Of a stretch of 64,000 nt of DNA, positions 27,494 through 36,954 are shown in pieces. Source of the stretch: an uncultured Paracoccaceae bacterium (GTDB lineage Bacteria; Pseudomonadota; Alphaproteobacteria; Rhodobacterales; Rhodobacteraceae); contig CATOSB010000002.1 in assembly GCA_951812305.1 (NCBI GenBank), forward strand, positions 310,001 to 374,000. Direction: 5' to 3'. The notes under the pieces were generated by a model. That model worked only from the letters and a program-made list of their open reading frames with translations, had not been told where the DNA came from and did no database searches. The translations under genes and the position numbers were made by a program. The first letter of the stretch is position 1. Every line of letters starts with the position of its first letter.

Positions 27494-28380
27494 TAAGACA
27501 CGCGTGGAAGCCGAGCCGGATATCACTATGCCGGAACTGGCCGAGGTGCTGAAACAGGAACATGCCCTCACCGCGACACCGGCGATGCTCTCGCGTTATC
27601 TGATCCATCGTCTTGGGTTCACATATAAAAAAATCCCTGATCGCGACGGAGCGGCTGCGCAAACGGGTGCGCGCTGCCAGGTACGAGTGGCAGCACCGCC
27701 GGATGCCGAGGATGCGCCTTGAGCCGCACCGGCTGGTTTTTATCGACGAAACAGCTGTCACGACCAAGATGACACGGCTTCGTGGTCGATCCCCACGCGG
27801 CACCCGGCTGGAAGCCGACGCGCCCTTCGGCCACTGGCGCACCCAGACCTTCATCGCGGGCCTGCGGATCGACGAACTCAGCGCCCCCTGGGTGCTGGAC
27901 GGCCCCATGAACCGCGCCGCGTTCGACCTCTACATCGAGACCCAGCTGGCTCCAACGTTGCAGCCGGGCGATGTGGTGATCGCCGACAACCTGTCATCGC
28001 ACAAATCGGCCAATGCGCAGGAACTGCTGAAGTCGCAAGGCAGCTGGCTGCTCTTCCTGCCGCCGTATTCGCCCGATCTCAACCCGATCGAAATGGCGTA
28101 CTCGAAACTCAAGGCACACCTGCGTCGGCTCAAGGCCCGCACCTTCGACGCCCTTTTCCAATCCGTCGCCCAAACCTGCGACCTCTTCCCGCCAACCGAG
28201 TGCCGAAACCTCTTCAAAGCTGCCGGATATGTTGCAGATTAGATGGACGACGCTCTAATTTGAGCGCAATTTGGTTGCGCATAGAATTCTTCAGCCTGAA
28301 GCAGAAACTGCCAGCAAGCACGCTTCGCGCGGAATCAAGCCACAGGCTAACACCCGCACACCAAACCCAACGCAGATGCA

Positions 28381-29394
28381 CTATCCACGCGCCAACGCAA
28401 GTTCCGGGTGCAGATACGCCTCAGGATAGCTCTCTGGAAACAGCGGTCCCAAGGGCACAACGCCGTTCCACGTCCGCCCGAAATAGCCCTGCCGACAATG
28501 CACCAACGAATTGGCATCCGCCACACCGGGAAAGGCATAAACCCGGCACAGCCAGCGCCAGAGATTGGGGTAGTCCAATATCCGCGCGCCGTTCAGTTTC
28601 ATCCGCACATAGTAAACCGGGTCGTGGCGATAAAGCGTTGGAAAGAGACGAAGATCGGCCTCGGTGAATGACTCTCCGGTCAGGTACGGACGGCCATCAG
28701 ACAATCGCGCCTCCAGTTCATTGAGCGCCGCGAAATAGGCGCGGAAGGCAGCAGAATATACGGTTTGATCAGAAGAAAAACCCGCCTTATAGGCGCCGTT
28801 GTTGATGGCGGTGTAGATTTGCTCGTTCAGCGCGTCGATTTCGGCCCGCAGCGCAGGATCGTCAGGGTAGAGATCGGGGCCGTCACCCCCCAAATCGGAC
28901 GCATGAGTGTTCAACATCCGAATGATCTCGGCGCTTTCGTTGTTCACGATCCTGCCCGCGACCTTGTCGTAAAGAACCGGCAACGATTGTTCGCCCGACC
29001 CTTCCAGGGCATATATCTCTTTGGCCAGACGCAGACCCCGCCCGGTCCCCGTTTCGACGGTGCATTCCGGCAGCGATTCACCGGTTAGTGTTGCGATACG
29101 GGTCGGCGTAAATTCCCACAGGTTCGGCCCCACGGGATCAGCCTTTCCCGTGCGGTTTGGGAACGCGACATCCAAAGTAATACTGCCTTGAAGACCAAGG
29201 ATATTGCGCGCCAAAGTCGCGCGGTGGCACCACGGGCAATTGAAGGCGACAAACAGGTGGTATCGCCCAGGTTCAGCCGGGAAATCCGCGTCACCAATGG
29301 CATGGCGAAACCCGCTGACACCCCGCACGAACTCTCCACTGGCGCGGCGGGCAACGGCATCTGCCTGACTTTCTTCCACTGATTTGCCCGACAT
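28381..29394 (-). CDS. Glutathionyl-hydroquinone reductase (ECM4/YqjG type)
   Basis: 337 aa from ATG 29394 (GAGGG just upstream; ATG 29418 also possible). A glutathione transferase of the Xi class: thioredoxin-fold N-domain with the catalytic 'FNCPWCHRATL' and the following 'PVLYDKVAGRIVNNESAEIIRML', and an all-helical C-domain with 'DLRLFPTLYRHDPVYYVRMK' and 'NWRW'-like 'YPNLWRWLCRVYAFPGV'. Reduces glutathionyl-hydroquinones, so linked with quinone or aromatic detoxification. Divergent from the enolase-superfamily gene. Confidence 0.92.
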   Translation of the reverse strand: MSGKSVEESQADAVARRASGEFVRGVSGFRHAIGDADFPAEPGRYHLFVAFNCPWCHRATLARNILGLQGSITLDVAFPNRTGKADPVGPNLWEFTPTRIATLTGESLPECTVETGTGRGLRLAKEIYALEGSGEQSLPVLYDKVAGRIVNNESAEIIRMLNTHASDLGGDGPDLYPDDPALRAEIDALNEQIYTAINNGAYKAGFSSDQTVYSAAFRAYFAALNELEARLSDGRPYLTGESFTEADLRLFPTLYRHDPVYYVRMKLNGARILDYPNLWRWLCRVYAFPGVADANSLVHCRQGYFGRTWNGVVPLGPLFPESYPEAYLHPELALARG

Positions 29395-29487
29395 CCGACC
29401 CTCGCGCTGATCCTGCATTGCCCTATGGACCCTGCCCGCGATTGGTGTTTTCGTCCATGACAAAGAACGACACATTCGGGGCGCCCC

Positions 29488-30720
29488 ATGAAACTCGCCG
29501 ATCTCGACATTATCGTCACTGCACCGCCGCCACCGGGCTGGGGCGGGCGGTACTGGATCCTCGTCAAGGTGACGACCGATACCGGGATCACCGGCTGGGG
29601 CGAATGCTATGCATCATCGGTTGGGCCGGAGGCGATGAAACTGGTCATTCGCGACGTGTTCGAGCGCCACATGGCGGGCGAGAACCCCGAAAACATCGAA
29701 TTGATGTTCCGCCGTGCCTATTCCGCCGGGTTCACCCAACGCCCGGACCTGACCGTTATGGGCGCATTTTCGGGTCTGGAAATCGCCTGCTGGGATATTC
29801 TCGGCAAAGATCGCGACCGGCCAGTCTGGGCGTTGCTCGGCGGCTGTATGAACGAGCGTGTGCGAGCCTATTCCTATATCTACCCCCTGCCGCATCACGA
29901 ATTGCCCGATTTCTGGGTTTCACCGGAAATGGCCGCCGAAAGTGCCGTGCATCTCGTCGAACAGGGCTATACCGGCGTCAAATTCGATCCCGCCGGCCCC
30001 TACACCATTCGCGGCGGCCACCATCCCGCGATGAGCGACATCGAGACCTCTATCGCCTTCTGCAAAGCGATCCGCGAAGCCGTCGGAACCCGCGCCGACC
30101 TGCTATTTGGCACGCATGGGCAATTCAACACTGCCGGGGCCATCCGGCTGGGCAAGGCCATCGAGCCGTATCATCCACTCTGGTACGAGGAACCGATCCC
30201 ACCCGATAATCTGCTGGAATTTCAGAAAGTTGCCGAGGCTGTCCATATCCCCGTCGCCACTGGCGAGCGCATGACCACCCGCGCCGAATTCGCCGCGCTG
30301 TTGCGCACGGGCGGTGCGGCCATTTTGCAACCAGCGTTGGGGCGCGCGGGCGGTATCTGGGAAATGCGCAAGCTTGCGGCGATGGCTGAATGCTTCAACG
30401 CACAGATGGCGCCGCATCTCTATGCAGGTCCAATTGAATGGGCGGCCAACATCCATCTCGGCGTCTCCATCCCCAACCTGTTGATCGCAGAGACCATCGA
30501 GACCGACTATCATCGCGAACTGATCAAGGCGTCTATCACGGTCGATGACGGCTATATCCCCGCCCCCACTGCGCCGGGTCTTGGAATTGAGGTGGATGAA
30601 GCCCTCGCGCGGGCACATCCCTATGTTGGCGACGGTTTGCATCTGGAAATGCAAGAGGCTCCTTGCGATTACCAGAATGGCAACATCTTTGAGGGCGGCG
30701 CGCCGGTTTTGAAAGACTGA
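29488..30720 (+). CDS. Mandelate racemase/muconate lactonizing enzyme family protein
   Basis: 410 aa, enolase superfamily. N-terminal cap 'KVTTDTGITGWGECYASSVGPEAM' and TIM-barrel with 'GYTGVKFDPAGPY' (Lys base), 'WYEEPIPPDN' and 'VATGERMTTR', which supply two of the three Mg ligands, and the general 'QPALGRAGGI'. The first ligand position reads 'LLFGTHGQFN', where sugar-acid dehydratases usually have Asp (e.g. DFHG). From memory this GTHGQ variant recurs in a subgroup. It probably acts on a sugar acid; the substrate is unknown. Confidence 0.85.
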   Translation: MKLADLDIIVTAPPPPGWGGRYWILVKVTTDTGITGWGECYASSVGPEAMKLVIRDVFERHMAGENPENIELMFRRAYSAGFTQRPDLTVMGAFSGLEIACWDILGKDRDRPVWALLGGCMNERVRAYSYIYPLPHHELPDFWVSPEMAAESAVHLVEQGYTGVKFDPAGPYTIRGGHHPAMSDIETSIAFCKAIREAVGTRADLLFGTHGQFNTAGAIRLGKAIEPYHPLWYEEPIPPDNLLEFQKVAEAVHIPVATGERMTTRAEFAALLRTGGAAILQPALGRAGGIWEMRKLAAMAECFNAQMAPHLYAGPIEWAANIHLGVSIPNLLIAETIETDYHRELIKASITVDDGYIPAPTAPGLGIEVDEALARAHPYVGDGLHLEMQEAPCDYQNGNIFEGGAPVLKD

Positions 30721-30954
30721 CCCAAACACGCCAAAACTGTTGCCTATTTGCAAATCCGGTGCTGACCGGCCCGCTTGGGAAATTGAACCAGCCGCCAATT
30801 ATCCAACAATCCGAAACAGTTGCGCCGATTGGAACGAATTTGAAACCAATGCCATGATCTCGCCTTAATTGATGGCTAAATTTGAATTCAACAAAAGGTT
30901 TTTAGCGAGTTTCCAGGCCAAACGGCCACGGTACATTTTCCTCCCTGACTGGAC

Positions 30955-30983
30955 GGCCGCACTTCGGTGCGGCCATTTTTTTT
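30955..30983 (+). terminator. Rho-independent terminator with UUCG loop
   Basis: GGCCGCAC-TTCG-GTGCGGCC (30955-30974), a perfect 8-bp stem, followed by A and eight T (30976-30983). It is the strongest intrinsic terminator in the window. It lies 234 bases after the enolase-superfamily gene. The sequence just before it contains CCTCCC, as in some alphaproteobacterial small RNAs, so a separate small transcript is possible. Confidence 0.85.
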
Positions 30984-31202
30984 AAGCCATTGGCTCTATC
31001 AACCCGGACCCGCGTGACCGGTTTGAATTGACTGCCGCATCCACGCGGTAAAACTGGTACAAATCGCCAGGCGGTTCCTTCATCAAGACCGCCGCGCCCT
31101 TTCCTGCTTCTCCAAGCCATAACGGCCCTGTCGGAAAAGTCTCTGGACAGGACTGTGATGAATTGATTCAGTCTGCGTGAGTATTTTTTGGGGTGGCTGG
31201 CT

Positions 31203-32180
31203 ATGAAGCGTGATCAGATTGAAATGTTTGCAACGTTGGATGGGCTTGTGTTGGCTGATCATCCGTACCGCAAGTTTGAAGCGGTTGTTGACCTGTGTGC
31301 TTTGGCAAAGCCTCCGGCAGCGCTTTATTCTGATCGCGGGCGCCCTGAATTGGGTGCCGGGCGTGCGTTTCGCATGCTGGTGCTTCAATTCCTTGAGGAC
31401 ATTTCCGATCGGGAGATGGAACGGTTCATGCGTGAGAACCTTGCAGCCAAATGGTTTTGCGGCTTTGGGCTCAGTGAGAAGACACCTGATCACTCGTTTT
31501 TCGGCGATTTCCGCAAGCGGTTGGGTACAAAGGGGCTCATGGACATTTTCAATCGTCTGCGCGTCAGCTTGAAGGCTGCAGGTTTGATCCGGGAAGTGTT
31601 CACCTTTGTGGATGCCAGCCAGCTGGTTTCGAAATTCTCGAACTGGAGTGATCGGGACAAAGCCATCGCCAAGGGTCTGGAGAAGTTCAACAACGAAACC
31701 GCTCCCAGGGTTGCTGCCGACAAGCAAGCGCGTTTTGGCGCAAAGAACAAAAACAAATATTGGTATGGCTACAAGGAACATGCCAGCGTGGACATGCAAT
31801 CAGGTCTGGTCAACAAAGTGGCGGCCACACCGGCCAATGTCGATGATGCCAAAGGTCTGCGCCATGTGTGCCCGGATCAGGGTGCTGTTTATGCAGACAA
31901 AGGCTATTGCACTGCACCTGCACAGAGGGAACTCAAACGCAAAGGATGTCACAGCGCGGTCATCAAGAAGAACAATATGGCGGCAAAAAACCGCGATAAG
32001 GATCGCTGGCTCAGCAAGATGCGTGCGCCATATGAGCGCGTGTTTTCAAAGCGCTCGAAACAGGTGCGCTATCGTGGTCAGGCCAAGGTACAGTTCCAGG
32101 TCGCTTGCACCGCTATTGGACATAACCTGAAGCGGCTGGTTGTGCTTGGCGTGGATAAAATCCCGATCGTAACAGCGTGA
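31203..32180 (+). CDS. IS5-like transposase
   Basis: 325 aa from ATG 31203. DDE transposase: 'TFVDASQLVSKF', 'AVYADKGYCTAP' and 'RAPYERVFSKRSKQVRYRG' carry the acidic triad, and an N-terminal DUF772-type region ('GRAFRMLVLQFLEDISDREMERFM') is present; this fits IS5 or the related IS1182 group. The element's ends and target duplication could not be placed; the right end probably lies before IS4 copy 2 at 32251. The only copy seen. Confidence 0.82.
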   Translation: MKRDQIEMFATLDGLVLADHPYRKFEAVVDLCALAKPPAALYSDRGRPELGAGRAFRMLVLQFLEDISDREMERFMRENLAAKWFCGFGLSEKTPDHSFFGDFRKRLGTKGLMDIFNRLRVSLKAAGLIREVFTFVDASQLVSKFSNWSDRDKAIAKGLEKFNNETAPRVAADKQARFGAKNKNKYWYGYKEHASVDMQSGLVNKVAATPANVDDAKGLRHVCPDQGAVYADKGYCTAPAQRELKRKGCHSAVIKKNNMAAKNRDKDRWLSKMRAPYERVFSKRSKQVRYRGQAKVQFQVACTAIGHNLKRLVVLGVDKIPIVTA

Positions 32181-32250
32181 TCCCCGGGGCGAGTCCGCCC
32201 AAAAACCGGATTTTCGGCCAAAACAAGGACAAAATTCCAACCCAAAAGGC

Positions 32251-33440
32251 CTTACCACCCTTCAAAATTTCCGGATCTGATTTGACGTTTGTCTGATCTG
32301 TGTGATTCAAGGAGTCTCCACTGCTGATATTGGAGGCTGGTTTGTTGGGAAATGTTTGTTTTTCAGAGCTTTATTCGAAGGTTGAGGCGGATTTTCAGGA
32401 CCGCTTGCTCGGGTATCACAAGTCGCGCCGGGAGGGATTGTGCATCATAGCAAGCGTGATTTTGAACACGCGCAGCGTCAATCTGATGGAAAATGCGGCT
32501 GCTCTGCCCCGCGATATCGGCTCTGTGGACCACCGCTATCAATACATTTCGCGGGTTCTGGGCAATCCTCACATCGATACTGATGAGATCATGCAGGCCT
32601 ATGTTGGTGAAATTTTCCGCCGCCAGTGTGAGGCCGGAGAAACGATTGTGGTGGCCCTTGATCAAAGCAAGCTCAACGAAGGGCATGAGGTTTTGATGTT
32701 ATCGGTGCGGATGCGGGATCGGGCCCTCCCGGTCGCCTGGCGTGTACGCCAGACCAAAGGGCCGATTGGATGGCGCGTGCAACATGAGCTTTTGGAAGCA
32801 GTCCGCCCATGGCTCCCGGCGGATGCGCGTGTGTTGCTGGCGGGAGATCGGTTTTATGGAACCGCCCGATTGGTCGCATGGTGCCAGGAGGCTGGATGGG
32901 ACTACCGGCTGCGCATGAAGGGAAATATCACACTGCAACATCAGGGTGGCGAGATGATGACGCGCGAAATTGCCCAACTGATGCCCGAAGGGCTTGTAAA
33001 CGCTGAGCTTTACGGAACGGGCGTCTTTAGCAACATTGGAGTGCTTCACGAAGAGGGGCACAAAGAGCCTTGGATTATTGCCATGAATGCAGCACCGTCC
33101 GAGTACAAGGTGCTCGATTATGGAATGCGTTGGGGAATTGAAGCCATGTTCTCCGACTTCAAAACCCGGGGCTTTGAAATTACTCAAAGCCAGATCAAAA
33201 AGCCGGATCGATTGGCCCGCCTCATTTTGGTGCTGGCAATCGCCATGTACTGGGCTGTTTCAACCGGAGCAAACGAAGAGCACCACGTCGCAATACGCGG
33301 CGAAAAAAGGGGATTCGAAAAGCCCGAAGGTCCTTATGCTCTCTCTTCAAGACAGGCCTTCGTGCTATCCGACGATGCCTCGCAGGTTATGCCAAAATCC
33401 CCAAGCTCTGGGATGTCTGGCTAAATTGAAGGGTGGTAAG
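32251..33440 (+). mobile_element. IS4-type element, copy 2
   Basis: Same 1190-bp element as at 9843-11032, in the same orientation. Flanked by CCCAAAAGGC (about 32241-32250 and 33441-33450). Lies between the IS5-like gene and the SRAP gene and truncates the 3' end of the latter, to which it donates a stop codon. The left boundary is certain to within one base. Confidence 0.92.
32330..33424 (+). CDS. IS4-family transposase (copy 2)
   Basis: 364 aa, identical in sequence to the protein at 9922-11016, with the same DDE/YREK motif. Confidence 0.94.
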   Translation: MEAGLLGNVCFSELYSKVEADFQDRLLGYHKSRREGLCIIASVILNTRSVNLMENAAALPRDIGSVDHRYQYISRVLGNPHIDTDEIMQAYVGEIFRRQCEAGETIVVALDQSKLNEGHEVLMLSVRMRDRALPVAWRVRQTKGPIGWRVQHELLEAVRPWLPADARVLLAGDRFYGTARLVAWCQEAGWDYRLRMKGNITLQHQGGEMMTREIAQLMPEGLVNAELYGTGVFSNIGVLHEEGHKEPWIIAMNAAPSEYKVLDYGMRWGIEAMFSDFKTRGFEITQSQIKKPDRLARLILVLAIAMYWAVSTGANEEHHVAIRGEKRGFEKPEGPYALSSRQAFVLSDDASQVMPKSPSSGMSG

Positions 33441-34049
33441 CCCAAAAGGCAAAACCTGAAATCCAGAAGGCTGAAACAGCGCCAGTGGCCCCTCGGAAGA
33501 CTTTCCCGACGGCGCCAACATTGGTTTGGGGCAGCCCTTTGCCAATTTCCCCACCGGCATCCGGTGATGAATATCGCTGACCGGTCCGTTCGCCGACGTC
33601 GTCACAATCGCGCAGGTGGTCAGCGGTTCCTCGCCCTTGGTCCATTCCTGCCAGACCCCAGCCAGCGCAATTGGCGCACCGCCATCATAATGGATGTACC
33701 ACGGCAGGCGGTTGCCCTCTTCATCCTTGGTCCATTCGTAAAACCCCGTCACCGGGATCAGGCATCGCCGTTCCCGGCAGGCCGCGCGGAACGCAGGCTT
33801 TTCGGCAATCTTTTCGGCGCGCGCATTGATCAGAAGCGGCCCGTCATTGGCGGCCTTGTACCAATGCGGCAGAAACCCCCAGCGCATCGATACCAGCCGC
33901 CGCCCGCCGTCGCCTGCGGTCACGACATGCACCTGATTGGTGGGGCAGACGTTGAAATTGGGGACATCGGGCAGATCGTTCGCCGGCGATGCCTCGAACA
34001 GTTGCGCCATCGCATCCGACGGCAGGGTTAACGCGAAACGCCCGCACAT
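33387..34049 (-). CDS. SOS response-associated peptidase (SRAP/YedK), altered 3' end
   Basis: Starts at ATG 34049 with MCGRF, so Cys2 is free to form the abasic-site DNA-protein crosslink. The other catalytic residues are present: 'LINARAE' (Asn), 'PVTGFYEW' (Glu) and 'SDIHHRMPV' (His). Beyond this, where family members continue with a D-W-x-x-W-L pattern, the sequence becomes unrelated ('GKLAKGCPKPMLAPSG...') and runs into IS4 copy 2, where it stops. The last third of the usual domain is therefore missing or replaced. It shields abasic sites in single-stranded DNA if functional. Confidence 0.8.
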   Translation of the reverse strand: MCGRFALTLPSDAMAQLFEASPANDLPDVPNFNVCPTNQVHVVTAGDGGRRLVSMRWGFLPHWYKAANDGPLLINARAEKIAEKPAFRAACRERRCLIPVTGFYEWTKDEEGNRLPWYIHYDGGAPIALAGVWQEWTKGEEPLTTCAIVTTSANGPVSDIHHRMPVGKLAKGCPKPMLAPSGKSSEGPLALFQPSGFQVLPFGLTTLQFSQTSQSLGILA

Positions 34050-34200
34050 AGCTTTATCATACAGCGTTTCTAAACCGTGTGCGATGCATGGTCTCCATGC
34101 CATTTTGCAAAATCAGCACTGAACCCGAGAGCTGAGGATTGGATTGTGCTCTCCAAGGTATAGGAGATTGTGGAAATGGCTTGCTTTTGGCCTCGAAGCG

Positions 34201-34396
34201 GACGTTCCCTTAACTGGAGACAAGACGTGCGATTGCCTGCCCGTGGGTGGCGATGCAACATCTCAACGTCGCGCTTTATGCCAGCCAAGTACGTGCGAAT
34301 TCGATGGACTGCGCGACCTCACCAAATCGCCAGCCCGTCGGGACGGGCAGGCGATCGCGCGGCGGCCCGTGGGCCTTGATTTCGCGCGGGGTGCAA
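34201..34396 (+). repeat. Dispersed double-palindrome repeat, copy D
   Basis: Full copy: GATTGCCTGCCCGTGGGTGG, TTTATGCCAGCCAAGTACG, CCTCACCAAATCGCCAGCCC, GGGACGGGCAGGCGATCGCG, ending TTGATTTCGCGCGGGG. It closely resembles copy E. It lies between the SRAP gene and the helicase gene; the remaining bases of that 460-bp gap show nothing recognisable. Confidence 0.8.
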
Positions 34397-34513
34397 AACG
34401 AAAGGTCTGCTTCAGGCCAGCAACGCGGGCGCGCCGTTTATCTTCCGCTCTAATTTCGCACGCACCCCGCTTTCCAATTCAGCTTCCTCGCAACCTCCTC
34501 TAAGGTCCGCGGC

Positions 34514-36046
34514 ATGGGAATGCAGACTTATCAGTTCTCTGAAGATCAGGCCGAAGCCTATGACGCCGTCGCAGACGTTTTGAAGCGTGCGGGCGTCGAT
34601 CTGACCGACGGCATCGCCCTGCCCGCACCGCCCGACAAATCAAGTGTCATGGCCATCGTTGGCCGTGCGGGTTCGGGCAAGACCATGCTGCTTTCACGCC
34701 TGCACAACGCGCTCGACGAAGCAGGGGTCGAGATCGTTTCGGCTGATTTCGAAAGCCGCAAAAAGAGGGAACGCCGCACGCTTGCGATCCTTGCCCCAAC
34801 GAACAAGGCGGCCAGCGTGTTGCGCGGCAACGGCGTGCCCGCCACCACTATCCACCGCATCCTTTACACTCCGCTTTATGATCCGGAATATGAGAAAGTC
34901 GCCGAGTGGCTGGCGGGCAGTGGCGAGAGGCCCACGATTGAAGGGCTGACCGACGCCGCACTCGACCGGGCCGCAGAATTTTTCAAGACCAACCAATCCG
35001 TCCCCGGCGCGCTGGCCACCGCAGGGCTGCGCGGGTCCGATTTCATCATCGGCTGGAAACGGCGCGAGGATCCGCTGGATATCGGGTTCGTGGACGAGGC
35101 CTCGATGCTGGATGAAAAACAGTTCGAGGACTTGAAGGAAATCTTCCCGACACTGGTCCTGTTCGGTGACCCGGCACAGCTGGCACCTGTGGGCCAATCG
35201 GGCGAAATGGTATTCGACAACTTCAAAGAACCGCGCAAGCAAACACTGAGCCGCATTCACCGACAGGAAGCCGACAGCCCGATCCTCGATCTGGCGCATG
35301 ATCTGTCCGATGACAGCCTGACATTCAGCGACTTTGAAGACCGGATTCAGGCTGCCGCGGCGCGCGATGACCGCGTGATCATCGCCGCGCGGGTTGATGC
35401 TGACAAAATGGCGCGCTCCCCGGTTCTGGTTTGGCGCAATGTCACGCGTATTCGTCTGATCCAGGCGTTTCGTGGCGCCTTTGGCGCGCCGCCCGATGCG
35501 TTGATCCCCGGTGAGCCGTTGATCTGCGACGGCATCGAACTGCCGCTCAAACATCGGAAACGACGTATCGATCTGGAGGCACGTGGGCTGATCAAGGGGC
35601 AGCAGGTCGTCTATCTCGGCGCAGGGCGAAAGCCCGGGTTTTCGCGCCTGCACGTGGTCGGTGCCGTTGACCCGCAGATTTCCGCCGCCTCCATCGTCAA
35701 GATCGAATTCCCCGATCAAGAGGAACCTTTCATCCCCTATGCCGCGCGGATGGGGGCCACCTTTCTTCATGGTGCGGCGGTCACAATCCACAAGGCGCAG
35801 GGGTCGCAATGGCCGGATGTGCAGGTCTTTGCACCCGACATCTGGGCGGCGGCCCAGTCTGGGCGGGTTGAGGCGGGCCTGCCCTTGTGGAAACGGTTGG
35901 CCTATGTTGCCATAACCCGTGCGCAGGAACGTCTGTTCTGGGTCACGCGATACGCATTGGCGCGGCCCACACAAGAATTGTCGATCGCGGATTTGTCCAA
36001 GCCAGCACCGCTGGAACTGGAAGCAAACAAGGAGGAAGAGGTATGA
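34514..36046 (+). CDS. RecD/Dda-like SF1 DNA helicase
   Basis: 510 aa. Motif I 'AIVGRAGSGKTMLL', Ia 'TLAILAPTNKAASVLRGNGV', II 'IGFVDEASML', III 'LVLFGDPAQLAPVGQSGE', then 'KQTLSRIHRQEADSPI' (motif IV region), 'AVTIHKAQGSQW' (V) and 'LAYVAITRAQERLFWV' (VI). This order defines superfamily 1B. It lacks the N-terminal extension of RecD2, so it resembles Dda-type proteins. A 5'-3' helicase role in repair or replication is likely. Its TGA overlaps the ATG of the next gene, implying coupled translation. Confidence 0.88.
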   Translation: MGMQTYQFSEDQAEAYDAVADVLKRAGVDLTDGIALPAPPDKSSVMAIVGRAGSGKTMLLSRLHNALDEAGVEIVSADFESRKKRERRTLAILAPTNKAASVLRGNGVPATTIHRILYTPLYDPEYEKVAEWLAGSGERPTIEGLTDAALDRAAEFFKTNQSVPGALATAGLRGSDFIIGWKRREDPLDIGFVDEASMLDEKQFEDLKEIFPTLVLFGDPAQLAPVGQSGEMVFDNFKEPRKQTLSRIHRQEADSPILDLAHDLSDDSLTFSDFEDRIQAAAARDDRVIIAARVDADKMARSPVLVWRNVTRIRLIQAFRGAFGAPPDALIPGEPLICDGIELPLKHRKRRIDLEARGLIKGQQVVYLGAGRKPGFSRLHVVGAVDPQISAASIVKIEFPDQEEPFIPYAARMGATFLHGAAVTIHKAQGSQWPDVQVFAPDIWAAAQSGRVEAGLPLWKRLAYVAITRAQERLFWVTRYALARPTQELSIADLSKPAPLELEANKEEEV

Positions 36047-36774
36047 GCAGAACCATTCTGGTAACCGGCGCCAGCAGCGGCATTGGCCGCGCAACGGCAG
36101 AGCATTTTTTGAGCGAAGGCTGGACGGTTGGGTTGCTGGCACGCCGCGCCGATGCCTTGAAAGAGGTCGCCACCGGTCACGAAAACGCGGTCGTTCTGGC
36201 GGCGGACGTAACCCACCCGGATGCGGTGGAAGCTGCGTTTGATGCTTTCGTCGCCAAGGCCGGGCGGCTCGACGTTCTGTTCAACAACGCCGGCATGTTC
36301 GGCGTCGCCGCCCCGATTGACGAGGTGCCGGTGGATATCTGGCTTCAAGTCGTGAATGTGAACCTGACCGGAATGTTCCTGTGCGCGCGGCAGGCCTTCA
36401 AGCATATGCGCGCGGCCGACCCGCAAGGTGGGCGGATTATTAACAATGGCTCGATTTCGGCTCATGTGCCGCGCGATGGTTCGGTCTGTTACACCTCGAC
36501 CAAACACGCGATTACCGGCATGACGCGGACATTGAGCCTAGATGGCCGCGCCTTCAACATCGCCTGCGGGCAGATCGACATCGGAAACGCCGAAACCGAT
36601 ATGGTGCGGGTCACGAATGAACGGCGCAAACGCGAGGGGCATAATCCCGACCCGGTAATGGATGTGCGAAACGTCGCTGAAGGCGTGATGTATATGGCGA
36701 CGCGGCCGCTGGAGGCAAACGTGCAGTTCATGACGGTGATGGCGACAACGATGCCCTATATCGGGCGGGGGTGA
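36043..36774 (+). CDS. SDR-family oxidoreductase
   Basis: 243 aa from ATG 36043 (RBS GGAGGAAGAGG, ATGA overlap with the helicase gene). Classical SDR: 'TGASSGIGRA' cofactor site, 'FNNAGMFG', Ser in 'NNGSISAHVPR' and 'CYTSTKHAITG' (Tyr-x3-Lys). The segment 'GQIDIGNAETDMV' is a conserved mark of a subgroup. Its substrate is unknown. Coupling to a helicase is curious but may be only an operon of convenience. Confidence 0.9.
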   Translation: MSRTILVTGASSGIGRATAEHFLSEGWTVGLLARRADALKEVATGHENAVVLAADVTHPDAVEAAFDAFVAKAGRLDVLFNNAGMFGVAAPIDEVPVDIWLQVVNVNLTGMFLCARQAFKHMRAADPQGGRIINNGSISAHVPRDGSVCYTSTKHAITGMTRTLSLDGRAFNIACGQIDIGNAETDMVRVTNERRKREGHNPDPVMDVRNVAEGVMYMATRPLEANVQFMTVMATTMPYIGRG

Positions 36775-36954
36775 CACGCTGCGAAATGGCTCAGCGACGT
36801 TCATGGCCTGAAGCAGCCACTCGAAGACCGGGTCAATGTTCCAAATTGGACGCGACTTCGGCGGGCGAGATGCGGCAAACGCCCAAAATTTATTTCGTCT
36901 AATGTAAACCGATCCGGGTGCCCATGACATTCATGGCTAAATGATGGATCGAAA

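Larger units (their letters stand above)
26113..28242 (+). pseudogene. IS630-B transposase, split by IS630-A
   Basis: The pieces 26113-26324 and 27497-28242 join to the same protein as copy 1, including the A7 slippage site at 27627-27633. The intact copy at 15733-16781 supplies the sequence before insertion (GGCTTAAGACACGCG). Confidence 0.9.
26035..28255 (+). mobile_element. IS630-type element 'B', copy 2, interrupted by element 'A'
   Basis: Same ends as copy 1 (GAGCGTCGTCC...GGACGACGCTC) and TA duplications at 26033-26034 and 28256-28257. The 2221-bp length equals 1049 bp plus the inserted 1169-bp element and a 3-bp duplication. Inserted in the intergenic space between the flavin reductase and the glutathionyl-hydroquinone reductase genes. 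Its own transposase (frames starting at 26113 and resuming at 27497) is cut after 'VVSNWL', so it can move only if helped by copy 1. Confidence 0.93.

Noticed and set aside
9843..33440. Composite transposon bounded by IS4 copies 1 and 2
   Set aside because: Each copy has its own target duplication, and the 21 kb between them holds housekeeping genes, so they are separate insertions.
34694..36142. A 482-codon open frame antisense to the helicase gene
   Set aside because: It is the mirror of a well-supported helicase and has no recognisable domain.
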